Source of the DNA: Legionella norrlandica
GTDB lineage: Bacteria; Pseudomonadota; Gammaproteobacteria; Legionellales; Legionellaceae
NCBI RefSeq assembly: GCF_000770585.1
Contig: NZ_JNCF01000003.1
Location: 41,577 to 105,576 of the forward strand
DNA length: 64,000 bases
Reading direction: 5' to 3'
In this document: in pieces, positions 46,788 through 56,275 of the stretch
How positions within the stretch are numbered: the first letter of the stretch is position 1
How the letters are laid out: each line of letters begins with the position of its first letter
Notes under the pieces: model-generated
What the model saw: only the letters and a program-made list of their open reading frames with translations
The model's database searches: none
What the model was told of the DNA's origin: nothing
Position numbers and translations under genes: made by a program

Positions 46788-47618
46788 ATGAAATTATCAA
46801 CATTGCACGTTATTCATCTTTACGATTATCAGAAACCAGAGGACGGTAAGTGCCCTGTTCAGAAATTAAAAAAAACTCTTAATCCTTTGATACTATCAAC
46901 TTGCATGCGTCACCTTTATTTGTTTTCCTCTGAACAATTAAATGATAAAGAACTAGTTCTGAAAGAGTCTTTAGAACAAATTAGAACCCCTTATCCTCAT
47001 CAAAAAATGCCACATTGCGATTATTTCCAAGGGGAAGAAGCCTATGAATTTCTTCTTTTTTGGGTCATTGGGGGGCTTTCTCCCAAAAAACCTTTTGCTG
47101 ATGAACGCATTCTGGGGGATTTAAGAAAAACTTGCAATAAATATGAATCATCCGCTTCGCCAATTGCAAAAGAAGTATGGAAAGCAAACAAATTATTAAT
47201 GCTTGCTTTGTTATTGGATAGCAAATATTTAGTAGCTCTCACGAAAAAATTGAGCCATTTGCCAATAGAGGAAAAAAGATTACGGTTAAAAGAAGTTTGT
47301 AAAAACTGTGTTTGGGCACGAACTCAAGGTTTCATGAACATGCTGGTATCAATCGATTATGAAATGTTTCTTGATCGTGAAAAAATGCTTACCCATTTAA
47401 TGGAAAAACTCGAGTATAAGAAAAATACCATTTATGAAGAACTGCTAGCACTTAGTGAAAACAAAGCAAACCTTAGCTTTTTCTTTTCAGAAGAGCCTCG
47501 TAAATTATATTTAGATGAAAATCTCATCCACATTGAGCGATTAAGAAGAATCCTGATAAAGGAAAAACAGGATTCTGAATCAATATCCAAAGTGACTTTA
47601 GAAATCATTTACAAATAG
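46788..47618 (+). CDS. Glutamyl-tRNA-reductase-like N-terminal domain protein
   Basis: A 276-residue protein. The segment LILSTCMRHLYLF with Cys39 and Arg41 aligns with the GluTR catalytic STCNRTELY. About 57 residues later, as in GluTR, come FWVIGGLSPKKPFADERILGDLRKT, matching [23 protein letters not shown]. The Asn after Cys and the second Glu box are changed, and the NADPH and dimer domains are missing. The C-terminal half is unrelated and helical. It may be a repurposed tRNA-binding or thioester domain, or a degenerate copy. The match was made by eye. Confidence 0.45.
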   Translation: MKLSTLHVIHLYDYQKPEDGKCPVQKLKKTLNPLILSTCMRHLYLFSSEQLNDKELVLKESLEQIRTPYPHQKMPHCDYFQGEEAYEFLLFWVIGGLSPKKPFADERILGDLRKTCNKYESSASPIAKEVWKANKLLMLALLLDSKYLVALTKKLSHLPIEEKRLRLKEVCKNCVWARTQGFMNMLVSIDYEMFLDREKMLTHLMEKLEYKKNTIYEELLALSENKANLSFFFSEEPRKLYLDENLIHIERLRRILIKEKQDSESISKVTLEIIYK

Positions 47619-47666
47619 TCAATTAAAAATAACCTCAGTAAGCTTTTTACCAGGTGGTCTATTAAT

Positions 47667-48686
47667 TCAGACAAAATTTAAATTCTTAGCGTTTACAGAG
47701 AAAATTTTTTCTTTTGTGTGATTTGATAAATCCGACTCGTTAATAAACTGTACTGCTTCAGTTAAGGACTCCATTGGGTAGTCAGACGCAAATAAAACTC
47801 TATCTTCCCCCATAGCCTCGATAATATAGCGTAATGCTGGATTAAAAAAACGTCCGCTGGTCGTTACATAAACGTTTTGACGCAAGACCTCTGAAGGAAT
47901 GCGTTGGATGTCGGGTCGATAGGACTTTAACTCTGGAATACGATATAAATGATCCAGGCGTTCCATTAAAAAAGGCATGGTTTCACCTAAGTGTCCCAAC
48001 ATAATTTTTAATTTAGGAAAGGCATCAAATACCCCACCAAGAATCATTCTCATCAAGCATAACGCAGTATCAAATTCAAATCCTAGCGCACTTCCGCCCA
48101 AGGCAAAACCGTATTTACCAAATTCACGCATTATTGGTACATTGGGATGAAGGTAGACAGGAATATTTAAGCCCTCAGCGGCTTCCAATAAAGGCCAATA
48201 GGTTTTGTCATCCAAATAATTGTTCTTGCCAAAATTTGAATGGGTTAGCCAACCAATAAATCCCAATTGAGAAATTGCTCGTTCTAATTCTTTTACTCCT
48301 TCTTTGACTTGATAGGGTGAGATACAGGCAAAGCCTTTAAAACGATCAGGATGTTTTTGGATAGCAGAGTATAACTGATCATTGACTTCTTTTGCTAAAT
48401 CAGTGCTTTTATCCTCATCGCCAGGGCAAGAATCTATCCCATTAATGGTGGTTAAACTCAGTACTTGTATAGTCACTCCTGCTTCATCCATAATGGATAA
48501 TCGCTTTTCATTTAAGCTTAATAATTCTTCCATTAATGAACTGGTGTGAAATAAGGAAACATCGGGCGTAAAATACATAGTATATGCCCCTTTTGCTTCT
48601 TGAATTAAATTAGGAGCTTCTTGACGTTTCACCAAGTAATCAATACAAGCTTGGGTAATGAAGTGAGTTTCAAAATCAATGATCAT
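47667..48686 (-). CDS. Amidohydrolase-2 (ACMSD-type) metal-dependent hydrolase
   Basis: A 339-residue TIM-barrel enzyme of the aminocarboxymuconate semialdehyde decarboxylase branch. Motifs are an early FETHFIT (in place of DxHxH), VYLHPN, KLIMLGHLGE-like (KLKIMLGHLGE) and the late FASDYPMESL with the metal Asp. Relatives decarboxylate or hydrolyse aromatic-type acids. The substrate is unknown. It diverges from the lyase gene at 48928; shared pathway is possible but unproven. Confidence 0.8.
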   Translation of the reverse strand: MIIDFETHFITQACIDYLVKRQEAPNLIQEAKGAYTMYFTPDVSLFHTSSLMEELLSLNEKRLSIMDEAGVTIQVLSLTTINGIDSCPGDEDKSTDLAKEVNDQLYSAIQKHPDRFKGFACISPYQVKEGVKELERAISQLGFIGWLTHSNFGKNNYLDDKTYWPLLEAAEGLNIPVYLHPNVPIMREFGKYGFALGGSALGFEFDTALCLMRMILGGVFDAFPKLKIMLGHLGETMPFLMERLDHLYRIPELKSYRPDIQRIPSEVLRQNVYVTTSGRFFNPALRYIIEAMGEDRVLFASDYPMESLTEAVQFINESDLSNHTKEKIFSVNAKNLNFV

Positions 48687-48927
48687 GGTTTTGTCCTTGT
48701 AGGTTTATTTTTTTACATATTAGTATAGTCAGTAAATTACTTACTTACCCATGTAACTTTTTAAGAGAAGGAGAATATTGAGAAAGAAAGTGACGTCCTA
48801 AAAATATATAAATGATTACCGGTCTCAAATTAAATACACTGCGTTTAGTATCGATTAAAATTATGGCAAACATAAGCAATTTATGGCATAAAATGCGTCT
48901 CTTTGGACATTGTAATAAGATAATTTT

Positions 48928-50055
48928 ATGAAAGAAAAACATATTGGATTGAATAAGTTTGAATTAGATACTCCCTGTCTTGTAATTGATTATGATGCAC
49001 TGAAATACAACTTGGATTTAATGCAACAACATGCTGCACAATATGGCATAGGAATAAGACCACATTGCAAAACACACAAAAGCACTCAAATCGCTCGGTT
49101 ACAGCTTGAATATGGAGCTATAGGAATTTCTGCTGCCAAACTATCAGAGGCCGAGGTATTGATATCAAAACAAATTACCAATATCTTGATCACCTCTCCT
49201 ATTGTATCAAATGCGAAATACTCAAGATTATTGAATTGTCTTAAATCAGCACCTGATTTAATGTTAGTCGTGGATAATAAAGATAATATTCAAAAAATTA
49301 ACTCGCTGGGTGAATTACTTAACCAACCAGTTAATGTGTTACTCGATATAGACTCAGGTATTGGTCGTACAGGCGTTAGCCCAGCATTGGCATTAGAATA
49401 TGGCCATTTTATTAATAGGATGAATTGGCTAAACCTCAAAGGAATTCAGTGCTATGCAGGTAATTTACAGCACATTCAAACTTATGAAGAAAGAAGAGTT
49501 TCTTCATTACGTGTTATGGAAATGGCAAGTGAAATCGTTAAGGGTTTTAAAGCAGCCGATCTTCCTTGCGATATATTAACAGGAACAGGTACTGGTACTT
49601 TTGATATCGATGTAGAAGCAAGTGAAGTAACAGAAATTCAGCCTGGATCATATACTGTGATGGATGTTGAATATGCAGCGATTGGCTCAAAAGTAGATCC
49701 ATTAAAATTTTCTATGTTCAAAAACTCAATGACCCTTCTTACGAGCGTTATAAGCAGTAATCGTAAAGAGCATGTTACCGTTGATGCAGGAACGAAATCG
49801 ATTTATTTTGATCTCCATCATAAGCCCCTTATCATTAGTCATCCAGGACTAATGTATGATTGGGGTGGGTTTGGCGATGAACATGGCAAAGTATTTTCTC
49901 CTGAGGGAAGTAAGTTGCCACAAAATGGGGAGGTTTTAGAGCTTATCGTTCCACATTGTGATCCAACGATAAATTTATTTGATAAATTTTATATAACTAA
50001 AAATAACACAGTAATCGATATCTGGGATATCGACCTTCGAGGGAAATCACAATAA
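48928..50055 (+). CDS. D-threonine aldolase / D-serine dehydratase-like PLP enzyme
   Basis: A 375-residue fold-type III PLP enzyme. The N-terminal LDTPCLVIDYDALKYNL and PHCKTHKS, with the PLP lysine, mark the alanine-racemase-like barrel of the DSD1/D-threonine-aldolase group; the C-terminal domain shows the metal-binding DEHGKV and PHCDPT with His and Cys. It breaks down D-hydroxyamino acids. No secretion signal. Confidence 0.85.
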   Translation: MKEKHIGLNKFELDTPCLVIDYDALKYNLDLMQQHAAQYGIGIRPHCKTHKSTQIARLQLEYGAIGISAAKLSEAEVLISKQITNILITSPIVSNAKYSRLLNCLKSAPDLMLVVDNKDNIQKINSLGELLNQPVNVLLDIDSGIGRTGVSPALALEYGHFINRMNWLNLKGIQCYAGNLQHIQTYEERRVSSLRVMEMASEIVKGFKAADLPCDILTGTGTGTFDIDVEASEVTEIQPGSYTVMDVEYAAIGSKVDPLKFSMFKNSMTLLTSVISSNRKEHVTVDAGTKSIYFDLHHKPLIISHPGLMYDWGGFGDEHGKVFSPEGSKLPQNGEVLELIVPHCDPTINLFDKFYITKNNTVIDIWDIDLRGKSQ

Positions 50056-50080
50056 TTTATGGATCTTTCTTATATTTTGG

Positions 50081-50263
50081 TTATATAGGAGGTGGGGGGC
50101 CACGTCGTCCAATTAATCCCATAACAAGGAATACGACAAATATAACCAAAAATATAAAAAATAGTATTTTTGCAATCCCAACAGCAGCAACTGCTATGCC
50201 ACCAAATCCAAAAGCAGCTGCGATAATTGCGATAATAAAGAAGATCAGCGCCCACCCCAACAT
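50081..50263 (-). CDS. DUF1328/UPF0391 small membrane protein
   Basis: A 60-residue protein with two hydrophobic helices. The start [24 protein letters not shown] is the hallmark of DUF1328. The end (RRGPPPPI) is basic and proline-rich. Such proteins are often stress-induced; function unknown. GGAG lies seven bases before the ATG. Confidence 0.85.
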   Translation of the reverse strand: MLGWALIFFIIAIIAAAFGFGGIAVAAVGIAKILFFIFLVIFVVFLVMGLIGRRGPPPPI

Positions 50264-50388
50264 AACATACTCCCTGTTTTATTTTATCTATTTAGTTATA
50301 TTATAGGTCAAATTTTGTTTTAATTTGGCAAACTTCAAATGCTCTGTATTATGTTAACGCACCCTAAAAATACCCATTTTATCCGCGA

Positions 50389-50422
50389 AATAATATTTCC
50401 TTAATATTTTTTTTGTTAAAAT
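50389..50422 (+). promoter_or_regulatory. PmrA-like box and -10 for the hydrolase gene
   Basis: Half-sites AATAATATT (50389-50397) and CTTAATATT (50400-50408) are separated by TC, giving the 11-base period of the PmrA box; the second half-site is a perfect consensus. TAAAAT at 50417-50422 is a fitting -10, eight bases after the box. The spacing is the same as in the sidF promoter. Confidence 0.7.
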
Positions 50423-50459
50423 ATTGTACATTTTTAAAGAACGTCATTAAGGGAAAGTT

Positions 50460-52064
50460 ATGCCTCATAATAAATTCGAATGTGAAATACGTCATGAACA
50501 TTACTTCAAACTAAAATCGAAAGAGATGACATTGGGGCAAGTTGCTGCTTATCCCTTTAAAAAAATTTTTGATGTGGTCACTGGTTTGCCTTCTTATCTC
50601 GTGGGTAGGATTCTGGCATTAGTGATCTTTAATCCATTAGTTCTAGTTAATCCTGAAAAAGATGATTTTCAATATAAGCAAAGCAAGAAAAATCCAGATG
50701 AATTACACTTTGAAGATTTTGCTGTAATTAATGTCACTGATAAACCGTCTCTTATTACACGTATCATTCGCAATTACGCCATTAAATTACATAATACCTT
50801 ACCTTATGTTCCTGAGTTCATTACTAATTTTTTGAAAAAAGAGGTTCTTCGCATCAAAGCAGCTGATAAACAAAAATGTCAAGAATTACTCGGCAGACTT
50901 AGTCTGCAATTAAATGGGATTTCATTAACTAATGAATCCATAATCCCTCTTGATCCCGAAGCCATTTTTTTTAAAGGAACTGAATTTATTGACCCTCAAT
51001 TACGAGATAAGTTTTTTAAGGCCGTCAATGAGCTAGTCAACAAACGTAAAGATAGTGATGGTCAATTTGATATTACTAAAAATACTAAGAAGATACGATT
51101 TTTTAATCTTGAAACAAGGGACGGTTCAGTTTTAGATTCTGCAGAGATTGCCGCACCAGGTGAGGCGGAAAAACCTTATAAAGATCGTACTTTCGTTATT
51201 ACATGCATGCCTAGAAGTAATAATTTTACAGCATGGCTCAAACGTCATCGAATGTATGCTAATGAAATTGGTACCACGTATGTTTCATTTAATTATCGAG
51301 GTGTTGAACGCTCATTAGGGCTTATTTGGAACCAGAACGATATGGTTCGTGATGCTGTAGCTCAAGCAGAACGTCTGCTTGCTCTTGGAGTTAAACCAGA
51401 AAATATTGCATTTCAGGGCGAATGTTTGGGCGCTGCTATTGCGACTATGGCTGCTGCAAAAATGCATGAAGATGGCTATAAAGTAAAACTTTTTAATACA
51501 AGATCATTCCGATCTGCTTCAAAAGTACTGCTTTATAAAATATTACCTGCTGAAAATGCATCACTTTATAATCCTGTCAATTGGCTGCGTTATCTTGGGG
51601 CTGCTTTGTTTATAGTGATTGGCATTCCACTTTTAAAAATAACCAAATGGAATATGAATGCTGCAGAGGCCTATGATTCTATCCCTGAAGAAGATAAAGA
51701 TTTCTTAAATGCGAAAAATGACCCAATAGTTGAAGAATCCCATGCTTCCATGTTTTCTTACATAAAAGAGCGTCATGATAAGTTACAGCAAGCCTATGAA
51801 AATGGAACAGCTACAGAGGAAGAGCTTATTGAGTTAAAAAATATTGGTGATGTCGAACCCCATAAATTTACCTTAAACAAAGAATACGACGATACTAAGA
51901 AAAAAGTTAATATCCATACTTGCCCATTACAAATGTTGGCTAGAGATGGAAGTGATAATCCTTGTGAAGACAATGCACACAGATATCAGATAGGCTTTTT
52001 TCGTCGAGCTTTCCATAAAACTGAAGAAGCTCACACAGCCCCATCTTTTGCTCCTGTTGGTTAA
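50460..52064 (+). CDS. Alpha/beta-hydrolase effector candidate (SidB/SdbB-like)
   Basis: A 534-residue protein with an alpha/beta-hydrolase core at about residues 243-400. The nucleophile elbow is GECLG with Cys322 where most lipases have Ser, after VSFNYRGVERS. The N-terminal 240 residues are not recognised; hydrophobic stretches at 45-62 and about 375-395 may touch membranes. Legionella has several effectors of this fold (SidB, SdbA, SdbB, SdbC). The PmrA-like box upstream and the polar tail support effector status. Confidence 0.65.
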   Translation: MPHNKFECEIRHEHYFKLKSKEMTLGQVAAYPFKKIFDVVTGLPSYLVGRILALVIFNPLVLVNPEKDDFQYKQSKKNPDELHFEDFAVINVTDKPSLITRIIRNYAIKLHNTLPYVPEFITNFLKKEVLRIKAADKQKCQELLGRLSLQLNGISLTNESIIPLDPEAIFFKGTEFIDPQLRDKFFKAVNELVNKRKDSDGQFDITKNTKKIRFFNLETRDGSVLDSAEIAAPGEAEKPYKDRTFVITCMPRSNNFTAWLKRHRMYANEIGTTYVSFNYRGVERSLGLIWNQNDMVRDAVAQAERLLALGVKPENIAFQGECLGAAIATMAAAKMHEDGYKVKLFNTRSFRSASKVLLYKILPAENASLYNPVNWLRYLGAALFIVIGIPLLKITKWNMNAAEAYDSIPEEDKDFLNAKNDPIVEESHASMFSYIKERHDKLQQAYENGTATEEELIELKNIGDVEPHKFTLNKEYDDTKKKVNIHTCPLQMLARDGSDNPCEDNAHRYQIGFFRRAFHKTEEAHTAPSFAPVG

Positions 52065-52193
52065 ATAATTGGGTAGGGTCAACTGTCTATGTCCTACCAC
52101 CGAATCGGCATTTTGCTTTCTAAAAAGTTAATTATAAAAATAATGGTCTACAATTAAACAATAGATGGTGAATCAGGGAAGAGTTTGTAGACC

Positions 52194-52544
52194 ATGAAAA
52201 GTCTTTTTGAAAAAATATTCTTAACCCTATTTCTCTGCTGGAGTTTTAATGAAGTATTGGCTTGTCCATGCTTTAATATGGGGTTTCTTCATTCAACATT
52301 TTTAGATGATATAAATACCGAGTGTCGCGTCTACAAAGAAGAAAGTACTATTTATAAGATTGAGATTTTTGATAATAAAAAAATTGCTTCAAGTACTCAC
52401 ACTCAATGTACTCTTAATACAGATTTCCAAGATATTTTTATGACATACAATATTCATTATCTTGATGATCATGGGGATTGTATCAGAGAAATTCTTGATG
52501 CATGTAATAAATTAAAAATTCATACTTTGTATGTGGAGTTTTAG
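52194..52544 (+). CDS. Secreted cysteine-containing hypothetical protein
   Basis: A 116-residue product. Residues 1-23 form a signal peptide and the mature start is rich in Cys (ACPCFNMG), with more cysteines to the end. Disulphide bonds in the periplasm or outside are likely. No family recognised. A stem-loop terminator follows. Confidence 0.6.
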   Translation: MKSLFEKIFLTLFLCWSFNEVLACPCFNMGFLHSTFLDDINTECRVYKEESTIYKIEIFDNKKIASSTHTQCTLNTDFQDIFMTYNIHYLDDHGDCIREILDACNKLKIHTLYVEF

Positions 52545-52562
52545 TGAAGCTTAATAAAAATG

Positions 52563-52589
52563 ATGCCACAATCCTAATTTTTGTGGCAT
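52563..52589. terminator. Bidirectional terminator
   Basis: ATGCCACAA at 52563-52571 pairs with TTGTGGCAT at 52581-52589. It lies between convergent genes and has A/T-rich tails on both sides. Confidence 0.7.
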
Positions 52590-52610
52590 TGATTTTCAAG
52601 GGTTACAATT

Positions 52611-53168
52611 TTATCCTAGCCGTTGATGGCTAACTGCATTTAGCGGTTTAGCATTAGGATTCTCTTCTTGAGACAGTTGTCTGCTTTTTTCGTCAATAAT
52701 GCTATTCAGTATTTTTAATTCAGAAATAGCTCTGGATTTTCTATCATTTTGATTTGTTAGTCGATTATTTAATCTATCTATTTCTCGTGTAAGCCTGCTT
52801 ATATCTTCTCCTAACCCGAAGGAAGTTTGATGGTATACCTCCATCGGTGACGATCCCAGAGTTTGGAGTTGCAAAAATCGCTCAGCCCCACTGTCGTTAT
52901 TTTCTAGCAAAGATTGACGACAAATCTGATGTTCATTTTCAGCTTGAACTGCAGCTTGATATCCTTTTTGATGTAATTCTAGGGTTTCTTTAAAGTGGCT
53001 TAATTGCTGTTTTCGATTCCCAATGTCTTTAGTTATCTCGTCAATAGTATTGTCTAGTTTAATGAAATGAGGTTCATAGGAGCGATTAATTTCTTTTAAT
53101 TTATCAAGGCCTTCTTTTATAAAATATTCGCGAAGTTCTTTAGACGTTTTGTATGGGAATTTAGACAT
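52611..53168 (-). CDS. Coiled-coil hypothetical protein, effector candidate
   Basis: A 185-residue protein, nearly all charged helix with heptad patterns at about residues 30-80 and 125-165. No signal peptide or membrane helix. The C-terminus has a short glutamate-containing tail (LSQEENPNAK). GAGGG sits six bases before the ATG. The function is unknown; a type IV substrate is possible from size, tail and context. Confidence 0.55.
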   Translation of the reverse strand: MSKFPYKTSKELREYFIKEGLDKLKEINRSYEPHFIKLDNTIDEITKDIGNRKQQLSHFKETLELHQKGYQAAVQAENEHQICRQSLLENNDSGAERFLQLQTLGSSPMEVYHQTSFGLGEDISRLTREIDRLNNRLTNQNDRKSRAISELKILNSIIDEKSRQLSQEENPNAKPLNAVSHQRLG

Positions 53169-53306
53169 AGATACCCTCTTTAATTCGGTAGGGCAACAAT
53201 ATTAACACTTTATTTTAAATATATACAACACTAACTTCCGATTGTGTTTTTTTGTAGTCGTATACAAAAAGATAAATTCTTTAATCGGACTATATTGGAA
53301 ATATGT

Positions 53307-53780
53307 TTAAAGGATGTGATCTAAGGGTAGAGCGGTTGTATCACAAATATTACGAAGTATAAAACTGGAATGAACACTTCCAATGCCGTTGATGCGCGTT
53401 AATTTATTTAATAAAAATGATTGATAGGCATTTAAGTCAGGCACAATGACTTTTAGTAAATAATCGGCTGATTGCCCTGTAATCAAGCAACATTGCACGA
53501 CTTCAGGGAAAAGTTGAATTGTTTTTTCAAATTGACTCATGATTTCAGGCTGGTGGCTATTTAATCCTACTAAAACAATAACTGTTAGTTTTAAGCCAAT
53601 TTTTTCTGGTTCAAGCAGAGCCACTTGTTTTTTTATATAGCCAAGCTCCCTTAAAAGTTTTACCCGACGTAAGCAAGATGAAGGAGAGAGGGATACCAGA
53701 TCTGCTAATTCCTGGTTATTTATATCACAATTTGATTGTAAAATTTCAAGTATTTTTTTATCCGTACGGTCAATGATCAT
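53307..53780 (-). CDS. Lrp/AsnC-family transcriptional regulator
   Basis: A 157-residue regulator with the N-terminal helix-turn-helix (DRTDKKILEILQ...NQELADLVSLSPSSCLRRVKLLRELGYI) and a C-terminal RAM (ligand-binding) domain with GQSADYLLKVIVPD. These bind amino acids and control their metabolism or transport. It is divergent from the MFS gene 180 bases away, its likely target. Confidence 0.9.
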   Translation of the reverse strand: MIIDRTDKKILEILQSNCDINNQELADLVSLSPSSCLRRVKLLRELGYIKKQVALLEPEKIGLKLTVIVLVGLNSHQPEIMSQFEKTIQLFPEVVQCCLITGQSADYLLKVIVPDLNAYQSFLLNKLTRINGIGSVHSSFILRNICDTTALPLDHIL

Positions 53781-53973
53781 GTTTTGATAAAAAACTTTTA
53801 TTGAATTATAGAATTATATTTCAAAAAAATAGATTAAAATAGAATTTTAATTTAAAAATTAATTCATCACTGTCTATTTTTGCAATCCTATTTCAATTGA
53901 AGTAAGTTAAAATACTTTGTGCTTATTATTTAAGCTCAGAGGATGATTTATTCTGCTTTTTTTGAGGATTATT

Positions 53974-55209
53974 ATGTCTGCTTCACGAGTTGTTGCCTGG
54001 TTTGTATGGATAATTGTATCTGTATTTTATGCTTACCAATATGTTTTGAGAGTTATGCCTAATATTATGTTAGAGGACATTACTCAGCAATTTCATATTG
54101 ATGCAACGGTTTTTGGACAATTTTCCGGGATCTATTATATCGGCTATTCTTTGATGCATCTACCTATTGGCATTATGCTTGATCGCTTCGGGCCGAGAAA
54201 AGTGATGACGGGGTGTATTTTATTAACAGTCGTTGGATTACTACCTATCCTATTTGCTGAAAATTGGATTTACCCCATTATAGGTAGAGCCATGATTGGG
54301 ATAGGTTCATCCGCTGCGATTTTAGGAACATTCAAAATAATACGCATGACTTTTAAGGAGCAGCATTTTCCAAGGATGCTTAGCCTTTCAGTAATGATCG
54401 GGCTTGTAGGTGCGGTGTATGGAGGTGGCCCTGTAAGTTATATGTGCCAACTGATGGGTTACAAAACGGTTGTGGAAATATTTGTAGGCATAGGAATATT
54501 GCTTGCAAGCATAACTTACCTTATCGTTCCTGATGTGCAATCCCCACCTCAAGCTTCAGTTGTTTCTAATATAAAAAGGGTTTTTAGCAACAGTAAGGTG
54601 ATGATGTTGTGTTGCTTTGCCGGGTTGATGTTAGGACCTCTTGAAGGCTTTTCTGATGTATGGGGTTCTGGCTTCTTAAAAATGGCCTATAGTTTGAACT
54701 CTGCTACTGCAAATTACCTGCCCTCAATGATCTATATCGGCATGTGTTTTGGTGCTCCCATTCTAAGCTTAATTGCAGAAAAAACTGGACATTATCTTGG
54801 AACAATCATTGTGTCTGGGACTATTATGTTTTTGGTTTTTGCTTTACTTGTTGGCGGAGTACTAACGGTGCCAGGTATAACATTGAGTTTTATTTTAGTA
54901 GGAGTTTGCTGCGCTTATCAGATTTTGGCGATTTATAAGGTATCTACTTATGTACCGGATAGCCTTGCAGGTCTTGCTACTGCTGTTGCTAATATGATTA
55001 TTATGATTTTTGGCTATGGTTTCCACTCGATGATTGGTTATGTAATTAATTTATATGGTGGAACCCATGCTGCTCGAGCTTTTGTTTATGGAATAGGAAT
55101 TATTCCAGTGACATTGGCAGTTGGGGTTGCAGGTTTTTTATTTCTGGCTTATCGAGAAAAATATTTTACACCTGTTAACTCGTCTTTAGTTTCTCCTGAA
55201 TTACGATAA
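53974..55209 (+). CDS. MFS transporter
   Basis: A 411-residue 12-helix permease. The loop between helices 2 and 3 has the family signature GIMLDRFGPRKVM. The start with GAGGA is ATG at 53974, not the TTG at 53962. Legionella uses many such permeases (the Pht type) for amino-acid uptake; the neighbouring Lrp regulator supports an amino-acid substrate, but it is inferred. Confidence 0.85.
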   Translation: MSASRVVAWFVWIIVSVFYAYQYVLRVMPNIMLEDITQQFHIDATVFGQFSGIYYIGYSLMHLPIGIMLDRFGPRKVMTGCILLTVVGLLPILFAENWIYPIIGRAMIGIGSSAAILGTFKIIRMTFKEQHFPRMLSLSVMIGLVGAVYGGGPVSYMCQLMGYKTVVEIFVGIGILLASITYLIVPDVQSPPQASVVSNIKRVFSNSKVMMLCCFAGLMLGPLEGFSDVWGSGFLKMAYSLNSATANYLPSMIYIGMCFGAPILSLIAEKTGHYLGTIIVSGTIMFLVFALLVGGVLTVPGITLSFILVGVCCAYQILAIYKVSTYVPDSLAGLATAVANMIIMIFGYGFHSMIGYVINLYGGTHAARAFVYGIGIIPVTLAVGVAGFLFLAYREKYFTPVNSSLVSPELR

Positions 55210-55256
55210 TTAAATTATAAATTAATGAATGGTCGGTGAAAAAAGAGAGGTTATTC

Positions 55257-55571
55257 ATGTATATGTTGCATTTTCATGTTCCAGAGACTCATCTAGAAGT
55301 AGTAAAAAATGCTATTTTTGCAGCGGGTGCTGGAAGTATTGATAATTACTCCCATTGTGCATGGCAGACATTAGGAGAAGGCCAATTCATGCCTTTAGAG
55401 GGAAGCGATGCCTTTATTGGGAAAATTAATACATTGGAGAAAGTGCGGGAATACAAAGTTGAGACTATATGCGCTGCTGAGAAAATCAAAGAGGTTGTTA
55501 CTGCTTTGAAACAAGCCCATCCTTATGAAAGCCCATCCTATCAGGTTGTGCGCATTGAAACTGAATTTTAA
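55257..55571 (+). CDS. YqfO/NIF3-associated small domain protein
   Basis: A 104-residue ferredoxin-like-fold protein resembling the inserted domain of YqfO (NIF3 family) as a stand-alone unit. The pattern is YMLHFHVPETHLEVVKNAIFAAGAGSIDNYSHCAWQT and then the end HPYESPSYQVV. It may bind a small ligand as PII/CutA-like trimers do. GAGAGG lies seven bases before the ATG at 55257. It begins 47 bases after the MFS gene and could be co-transcribed. Confidence 0.8.
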   Translation: MYMLHFHVPETHLEVVKNAIFAAGAGSIDNYSHCAWQTLGEGQFMPLEGSDAFIGKINTLEKVREYKVETICAAEKIKEVVTALKQAHPYESPSYQVVRIETEF

Positions 55572-55745
55572 ACATAGGCCTATCTATGGTGCATAAATAC
55601 AATATTGAAAGAATTGTTTCTTCAGGAGTACTTGTTCAATGATCGATTCATAGATAATATCTAATGATTAACAAACTAAATAGTTCAAATCCATCTTAGG
55701 CATAACTATAAGTTGCTTTTGAACAGATAGGGAAATACCATATAC

Positions 55746-56246
55746 ATGCGGAAAATTCTTACCATTTTGGGGTGTTTGCTTCTTAGTTCCTGTCTGGTCG
55801 GGCCAAATTTTAAAGAGCCGAAGAAAGATATTGCGAATTCCTGGCTTACTTCAAGTCCTGCGATAAAACAATCAGCGTTTCAGAATGCAAATTGGTGGAC
55901 AATTTTTAATGATCCAACTTTAACCGCATTAATAAGTAACGGTTACCGCAATAATCTCTCCTTGCAAAGCGCAGGAGTTCGTGTTCTGCAAGCAAGAGCC
56001 CAACTGGCTCAATCTGTTGGGGAACTTTATCCCCAACAGCAAGCTATGATAGGAAATTATAACTATAACCGTATCGGGGGTAACCAATTGCAAAATATTT
56101 TACCCCCGAGTTTTTTAACTGCTGCCCTTGGATTTACTGCAAGCTGGGAACTTGATTTTTGGGGCAAATATCGTAGAGCTATTCAATCTAATGATGCTCT
56201 TTTTTTGGCTTCTTTAGCAGCTTATGATTCTGCCTGGTTACTCTAA
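55746..56246 (+). pseudogene. RND outer-membrane factor, N-terminal fragment (frameshifted)
   Basis: The first 166 residues of a TolC/OprM-type lipoprotein channel. A lipobox LLLSSC and GPNFKEPK mark the start, followed by WWTIFNDPTLTALI and the GELYPQQ and ASWELDFWGKYRRAI elements usual for the family. The frame ends YDSAWLL-stop. One added T in GCCTGGTT (to GCCTTGGTT) would continue as DSALVTLTADIAS into the next frame. Confidence 0.78.
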
Positions 56247-56275
56247 CTGCGGATATTGCCAGTACTTTTATTAGG

